A DNA stretch of 64,000 bases from Paguma larvata. Lineage: Eukaryota; Chordata; Mammalia; Carnivora; Viverridae. Of this stretch, positions 57,421 through 64,000 are shown one piece after another; within the stretch, counting starts at the first letter, position 1; each line of letters begins with the position of its first letter. Under the pieces are notes generated by a model. The model saw only the letters and a list, made by a program, of their open reading frames with translations, was not told the DNA's origin and searched no databases. The translations under genes were made by a program, and so were the position numbers. The stretch covers positions 81,545,123 through 81,609,122 of the forward strand of contig CM057825.1 of NCBI GenBank assembly GCA_030068075.1, written 5' to 3'.

Positions 57421-58889
57421 TTGTCAAACCATATGAAAAGCCCAAAGTGTACAATTGCATCTTCTAGTTCAGATGAAATATTTTGATGTTCCTCAACATA
57501 GATGTCCCTCAATATCTCTTCCCTCTCGAACTAGAACCTCTAACACTATAGAGTTTAAGGTGGTTACAGTATAAATTCCACAAATGTGTCCTTGGGAGTA
57601 GTGATGAAAAGAGCCAAGTCTCTGTCCCTACATGTCCTAGATATTGATTATTGGCTCTTGGTTAAATGCATAGACCTCCTCAGAATAGACTGCCACTCAG
57701 TCTTACAAGGCATTGTTCTTGAGATGACACTTTAGCTGAACCTTCAACCTGTAATCCCTCTATTATATTCCTGTACACAGAGAAGCTGTGTACAGGGTTG
57801 GAACAGAGAATTTCACAATTATTATCTCATTATATGCTTTTGTAGTAATAGGATTTCCATAGTCTGAGACAATGGATTGAGCCCTTGGGTGGTGGTAGAA
57901 GAGGCATTTGAGCATAGAAACTGAACCTTAGGCACATCTCCCTATATTCTATTACTGTCTATTCTGTCAGGCAGCTGTTTCTGGGTGATGAAATATATAC
58001 TCAAGGAACTAAGAAAATAACTACAGGGTGGGTCTGAGTACCCACCGAAATCGATAAGAGGTGGACTCAGTCCAGCTCTCCTGTAGCTCTTGATCAAAGG
58101 AAGACCTTGATGATATTTCAGATCCTCTTGTATTATGTCAGCCCAGCCCCTGTATCTAACAGTATCTAACAGTCCTTTTAAGAGTTTGGGTATTCCCCAA
58201 AAGCTAGTGCACAGCTACCCTCATAACCTCAGATTCCTTGAGGGAAACATTAAAGTGGTAAATATACTCTATCCTACATGTGCATTGCAGAAATTCAAGA
58301 GGAAACCTATCTTTCCTTTAATTAGTAGGCTTAGGATATGAAAACTGATTTAGATCTGGAAACTGAATGAAAATCATTAATTTCCTTTGAGGTAAGACTT
58401 CTTTTCACCATCTCTTCTATTATAATGAAGATTATCCTTATGATTATTCAAACAGAACACATTCTAGTTGGTTTTCATCTATACTGCCCTTCACAACACC
58501 ATGATAGATTGTCATTGTCCTAGATCTCTATAGGTCAAAATAATCTGATTGCTTCTACTTAGTAAGATGACTCTCCAATGACTTGCTGTTTAATAAGCTA
58601 GTTTCATCTACTTTTACCTTTTTTTCTTACATTCTTCCCACTGGTGTCTGTTCCTCTGAAGTTCTGTATTCAGATTCTATGGTGGCATCTCCTCCTCTCA
58701 GCCCTAGATTGGAGATGGTTAATAGCCATTACCAAATTTCTTGAAGATGTCACTGCTCTTCCTCACAGATATGTTCCTTACTGACCAAGCAAAGAGAATC
58801 CTTTGGTCCCTTGGAGAAAATAGTCAGGTTTTATGTTATCAAACCATACATAATAAATGGCTTCATGTACTTCACCTCTTACCTAACAA
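57421..58889. other. Unassigned DNA containing a short perfect hairpin
   Basis: No gene recognised. Contains an 11-bp perfect inverted repeat (57770-57796) and a 10-bp direct duplication 'tatctaacag' near 58149-58169. Confidence 0.45.
57770..57796. repeat. Perfect 11-bp inverted repeat, 5-nt loop
   Basis: CCTGTACACAG and CTGTGTACAGG are exact reverse complements separated by 'agaag'. No T run follows, so it is not a terminator-like structure. Confidence 0.9.
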
Positions 58890-59125
58890 ATCACACATTT
58901 TTGCCAGAGAGCAATCTTCTCTGACAACCCTCTGTAAAGAAGTCTTCTTGGCTGCTGCTTTGTTATATCACTGTATTTATTCCTTCAGCACACTTCAGGA
59001 GACTCTGGAAATTATCTTTTTCAGGTAGTTGATTATTTGATTATCATCTGGTTCCCCAGTAGAATGTGAACATCTCAGTGACAGCAATATTGCCTGTTCT
59101 ACCGTATGTTTAGCTCTTAGGAACT
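58890..59125 (+). mobile_element. L2 LINE 3' end
   Basis: The L2 3' terminal order is visible: 'gagcaatcttctctgacaac', 'aagtcttcttggctgctg', 'atatcactgtatttattcct', 'ggaaattatctttttcaggt' and 'ccagtagaatgtgaacatct'. It is non-coding and ancient. Confidence 0.75.
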
Positions 59126-62100
59126 AAAAAAAAAAAAAATATTTTCAGGAAAAATGATATCTTTTTTCATCTATTGGTTTCTAGAAAGCTCTTCTTCTTA
59201 TGTGCAAAAGTACTTTGATGCATAGAAGGTAGAAAATATCTGCCAGAGGCTTAGGCTTAGTAAATGACACTAATTCTTCTGGTTTACAGATAATTACTCA
59301 ACAGAGTAAGCCTCTGTATCTTAATAAAAGTTAATTATATTTTGTATGTATTTTTAATGTTATTACTATTGTATTGTGCCCTTTTCTATTACATAAAGAA
59401 AGCAAAAGACTGTATTTCACATCAAATAATACTTTTGTGGGAGATATTATGGTATACAAGTAAAGAGAATATAAAGTCTAAATTATGTGAAATAATCAAA
59501 TACTGTTTGGAGACTTCTGACCTTTTATATTGTGATCTGAAAGAGTGATAAAATGTGTTTCCTTTAAAATATCTTTACAGATAATGTGTTTTGTTTTTTA
59601 ACTGCTAAAACTCTTTCCCAAATTCAAGCTTACAAAAACATACGCACATTAATTGGAAGGGGGAAAAGAGAGAGAACAATCATAATCCAAAAAAATAATT
59701 CTGGGGTGAGAATTCTGAATTTTTACTGTAGTCAGAAGACTCATATTGGTATATTTAATATGCAAAAGTTCATTATAGGAGTAAATTCAGTTCTTACGTA
59801 GGAAAACTCACTTGTAAAGGAAACATCCCAGAAGAATAGGAATGTTTAGTGAAGACTTAGCACCATGGTTTCTCTTTTCTGTAGGGAAAAAAGGGAGGGA
59901 TAATGCCCTTAGAAAGAATAAACTAGGTTATGATTTAGGATGTTATTCACCTTCCTTGGAAATGACCAAATTACTGATTTTCAATAAATATTACATTTTT
60001 GCAGTTTTTTCTGGTAAACATTTTCCCTCTTGGACATAGGGAACCTTAGTTTGTCGAGGGTATGTGAATTACAACAGTCTATTTAAACCTGCTTTTAAGT
60101 CTGTTTAAATTAGCTTCAAAATACAGAATCTGGGCATTCACAGTGTGTTTTAAACTGAGGACTCTTGAGATCTTTATAATTGTACACTTCGATAAATTGA
60201 TCAAAAATTTGTATATGATTTGGGAATTCCAAAAACAGTAAATAGATAAATAAGAAGTTCTACAAAAGCCAAGTTTTATAGTCTTGAATAATATAAGGAG
60301 ATTCAGGATACATGTTAAAGAATGAGAGTATGCAAGTGTGGCAATTGTCTAGAACAAAAGCTTTGAAGGGATAAATTTAGAGGACCATTTTTGAAAAACT
60401 CCTGGGGATGTTGGTTTATATAGATCTAAGTCAGTGCATCAGAAGAATCTTTCAGGTTTGTGTTATTAAAATAAAGGTGTATATTATTTTTTCTACCAAT
60501 ATTCCTGAGCCAAAGTAGAGCAAGATTTCATGTATGTATTTTACTTATAAGATATTACATAAATATATTATGTTAGACAAGTAGGGGACCACTGGTCAAT
60601 ACGCAGTTAAGAGCATATTAAACAAGTCAGTATGTGCAATGACTTTGTTTCTCAGAGTGACATACACTTGGGCTGTTTTAGTCCACATGTCTCAATTTGT
60701 AAGTTTAATTTTCATATTCTAGAAACCTTGATCACAGTTTCTGAGAATAGATGCTTACCATGATATTCTAGAACCCAAGGAAAAGAATGTCCTTAAATGG
60801 AGGTTGGCAGGGAAAGGCATGGGCAAGGACAGTGTTCTAGCTGCGTGCCTCTCTCCCTGTGATCAAAATTTGTGAGGGTTATGGAATTCCTCTGCCTTGG
60901 AGGTCTGCCAAGCTGAAGATCTCTGAGGTTGTAAGATGTACTGGATGAAGACTGCTAATTTACAAAGATAAAACCTAAAAACAAGATAAACATAAAATGA
61001 AAGGATAGATTCACTGGCAGAGAAAGCAACCAGAGTTTCTCCCAGTGTGGATGACTCTGCTTTAACAAGGTTGTTCTCTGTTTATAGCCCCGTGGTACAG
61101 GTAATCCAGTCTCCAGAAGGGAGGCAGGGGCATTTTCATATATATGTATTCCAGTGCTCAGTACAACATACAAATAGGAGAATGTTGTTACTTATAACAG
61201 TATTGTTTTAATAGTAGTTAATCATTCTTATTTTATGAAATAAAGAATTCCATGAGCAATAAACAAAAGTTGGGTATCTCAGTGAACTATAAAGTGCAAA
61301 AATTTCTCTAATTGACCCTTTTTGTGCACCAATTTCCTCTTTTTTGGGTAAATTATAATAGTGCATTTTGACTTCCAACATAATATTTGGAAAGTTTGTA
61401 GACTTGAAAGCAAAAGGAATTTGCAAGGAAGAGCTTTTGAGTGATGAAATTGTAGGTTTGCACGATTCTGTTGATTTATGACTTAAGGGGATGCTTACTT
61501 ACTTACCCATCCCAGTTTGTTCTGTACTCATCAAGGAGAATGAAGAAACTGACATGTGGGAAAAATACCATTTCAGTTCCAGACACTCTGACATATTTTA
61601 AAGCTTAATAGATGGAGTTATTCAAATGCAAAACGACTACATTCAAGTCAGTACATAAAAACATGTTGAAATTTTCCTCTTATCAAAATATGAGGCAAGG
61701 CCTGCCCAGGTTCAAAACAATTACTTTTTTTCGTAGATAAACATCAAAAATAATTTTCTGCGTTTATTGGTGTTAGAATAAGGTGCTTTATCAGTGTAAT
61801 AGTTGAAAATGATATGCTCTAGTAATATTTTGATGAATTACATGATTATAGTTAAAATGAACAATTTCATCATGCTTGAATTAATAATGGTACTATGATT
61901 TGGCAAGCACTCTTGCAACATTCTCTAACTCATTACTTCAGAAGACAGACCTATACAGTCCATCTATTGTTTTAGAAAATGGGAGTTGATATAGTTTCAA
62001 AAAAAGAAGGGGCAGGGGAATCACGTCCGCAATAGAAACTAATGCACGCACATCATTGCTTGATTACATTACTTCTTACTGCTCATTTTAATCTCTTGGA

Positions 62101-64000
62101 AAACTAACAGTAAGTCAGAAGATACAGAGGCAATTTTGAATATTTAGTTATTTACTAAATTTAATTGAAAATGATATACACCCTGAGGTACTCCTGATAC
62201 ACAGAAATTGTATGTGTATGTGAGTTATTTTACATTTAGATTTAAGAGGATTAGGAAGGATAATATATAATCAATGCAACATTCATTTGGGTATCAATCA
62301 AGTAAAACACACACACAGAGTTGAACATTACATAATTTCAGTCATAAAGAGTACAAATTGTGAATTGATTTAATATATTCATAACTAAGTACTCCCTCCT
62401 TTAATGTAATTTGCAGTTTGTTTCACAAAATTATTCTGTTCATTTTCTTTAAAACCTTCCATGTCTGGGTATGTTTTCTTAAAATATACATATAAAGACA
62501 CTCTTATGGATTTATACTTATATGTTGTGTTGTAGATCAGAGATAGTCAAAATTAACATTTTAACATCCTTTTCTAATAGACATATATAAAAGTAAAGTT
62601 AAATCACAAATATATTATTATTCTTTCTTGAAATAATGTGTAGTTATTTTAATAAACATTATAGATACACAATAAATTTTCAAAACCAGTCTGAAGGCAT
62701 CATTAATGTGGATTTTTGGGGACACATTTTAAACAGATTTTTTATGTGCTATGTGACATTTATTTCATTTTTCTTAAGAATAAACTGTAGCTTAAAATTG
62801 TATCCATTTGTGATTTTTTTTAGCAACCTCAAAACGCATCTGTATTCTGAAATGTCTTATCTATAGTTATTTAGGCGGTATCAATAGGACAAAGCCTCTT
62901 TTACATTGCAGAATAGAGTATTTCAAAACTGGTATGTCATTAAAATTGATATTATCTTCTTATCTTGATGGTCTTCAATGTATGTGTTGTTTTGGATTTG
63001 AACTGTAAGGTTAAAAAACCTTATGTTTACTTTTTTTCAAAGACATTTACATATAAGATTGTGTTTTTATCTCATTCTTTACACAACTAGGCATTTGTTC
63101 TGGTCTCCATCCTCAGGAGGTTTTCCGGACATAGTGGAAAGGGGAAATCTGATATCACTTGGTTAATTTGATAACCTTATGCAAATTAGTGCTTCCAACT
63201 TTGAAAGTACATACAGTGTCTTAGAATCCAGGAGTTGACAAGAGGATTGCCTCCCAGGTGAGAATAAAACTATTCAGAAGTTAAAGAAAAAGCAAAATGG
63301 TGACATATATTCCAGGATCATCTGTTTTAATCAAGAGAAATGAGGTTTGTGTTCTTAAAAGTTATATTTATCCACAATCAAAAGCAAGTGTCAACAACTA
63401 GATTCCATGTTTTTATGAAACTCAAACTTGTGACATTCATGAGCTCAGGGAGCAAGGCATATTTACGGTCAATGAATGCTGGAAGATTTGTGTGTATCTT
63501 GTGAGCTTCATGGTATAAGTAAAGTGCTCACATTCTAACCAGGGCATGTTACTCTGGCAGGAAGAAATGGTATTTATATTAATGTCTCACAGACCAGGTG
63601 CTAATCAAAAGTCCTTGGAAACCTGTAAAGTCAACTAAAAAAAAATGAGTGCTTTTGTTTGTTAATATGTTGCTCTGTATTCCATCATGAAAAACCAGTG
63701 TTTTTTTTGTTTTGTTTTGTTTTGTTTTACCAATTAGTTTAAATTCTTGTGGACCGTGTTTTAATAAATGATAAAAAAATATGGTTTAAATATTAATTTA
63801 AGAACTATAAATTGTAAGAAACAAAATAAATAAACATATGTATAGTTTTAGCCACTCAGTACATGTAAGTAAAGCAGAACTAGAGACTCTGAAAGAGATC
63901 TGAGGAAAACACCAAAAGTAGGTAGAGAGATAAAAGGATATAAAATGTAGAAAATAGGGTAAGAAACTGGGAAGTTAATGATGATGAGACCTAGCATACT
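59126..64000. other. Repeat-poor unique DNA to the window end
   Basis: I recognise no gene and no confident transposon in 4.9 kb. A weak antisense MIR-like scrap lies near 61905-61990. Simple repeats are few: a CA patch near 62310 and a TTTTG array at 63701-63728. Short open frames on both strands overlap and show no domains. Confidence 0.45.
63701..63728. repeat. (TTTTG)n microsatellite
   Basis: About four TTTTG units after a T run. No SINE body adjoins it, unlike the similar array at 30361-30390. Confidence 0.88.

Overview
This window is non-coding mammalian DNA from a carnivore, almost certainly a felid or close feliform. The evidence is 21 copies of the tRNA-Lys-derived carnivore SINE (CanSINE). 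Their body carries the feliform-type internal segment (gctgacagctcagagcctgg), not the dog-type or bear/mustelid-type one. The DNA is AT-rich and CpG-poor, with no CpG island. I found no protein-coding gene, exon, tRNA or rRNA gene that I can support. Every open frame is about 117 codons or shorter, and most fall in repeats, simple-sequence tracts or AT-rich unique DNA. The window is best read as intergenic or deep intronic sequence.

Layout. 1-8 kb is mostly unique sequence with one old L1 3' fragment (2795-3190), two SINEs (4728-4933, 5386-5597) and a MIR. 8.0-11.3 kb is an L1 cluster: an antisense L1 (8042-8510 plus 9391-10300) is split by a sense-strand L1 fragment (8511-9390), followed by a further antisense L1 with a long TG/CG tract. 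12.4-16.8 kb holds a SINE and then a long antisense L1 body with a nested SINE. 16.8-25.7 kb is largely unique, with an L2-like LINE remnant, an antisense MaLR solo LTR (20362-20712) and a small, well-preserved L1 insertion with a perfect 15-bp target duplication (21932-22167). 25.7-26.9 kb is another antisense L1 with an internal tandem duplication. 27-33 kb carries six SINEs, including a close inverted pair at 30.35-30.84 kb. 33.6-36.8 kb is a third long antisense L1 with two nested SINEs. 37.7-46.3 kb is repeat-poor apart from one SINE and a solo LTR (44454-44898). 46.3-52 kb carries six SINEs, a MIR and two hAT-type DNA transposon relics. 52-64 kb is repeat-poor apart from L2-like LINE remnants (56.4-57.5 kb and 58.9-59.1 kb) and one SINE.

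How the parts relate. The history is layered. MIR, L2 and hAT relics are the oldest layer. Antisense L1 bodies and MaLR LTRs come next. CanSINEs, many with target-site duplications still readable, landed on top of them, and the short L1 at 21.9 kb is also young-looking. Several simple repeats (ATT, CATA, TTTTG) sit exactly where SINE 3' tails should be and probably grew from them. The repeat-poor stretches are where conserved non-coding regulatory elements would be expected, but conservation cannot be judged from one sequence. I saw no new biological system. The most unusual items are a 25-bp exact copy of upstream sequence embedded in an L1 1.56 kb away, a nested L1-in-L1 in opposite orientation, three strong hairpin-forming palindromes and a 57-bp alternating TG/CG tract.
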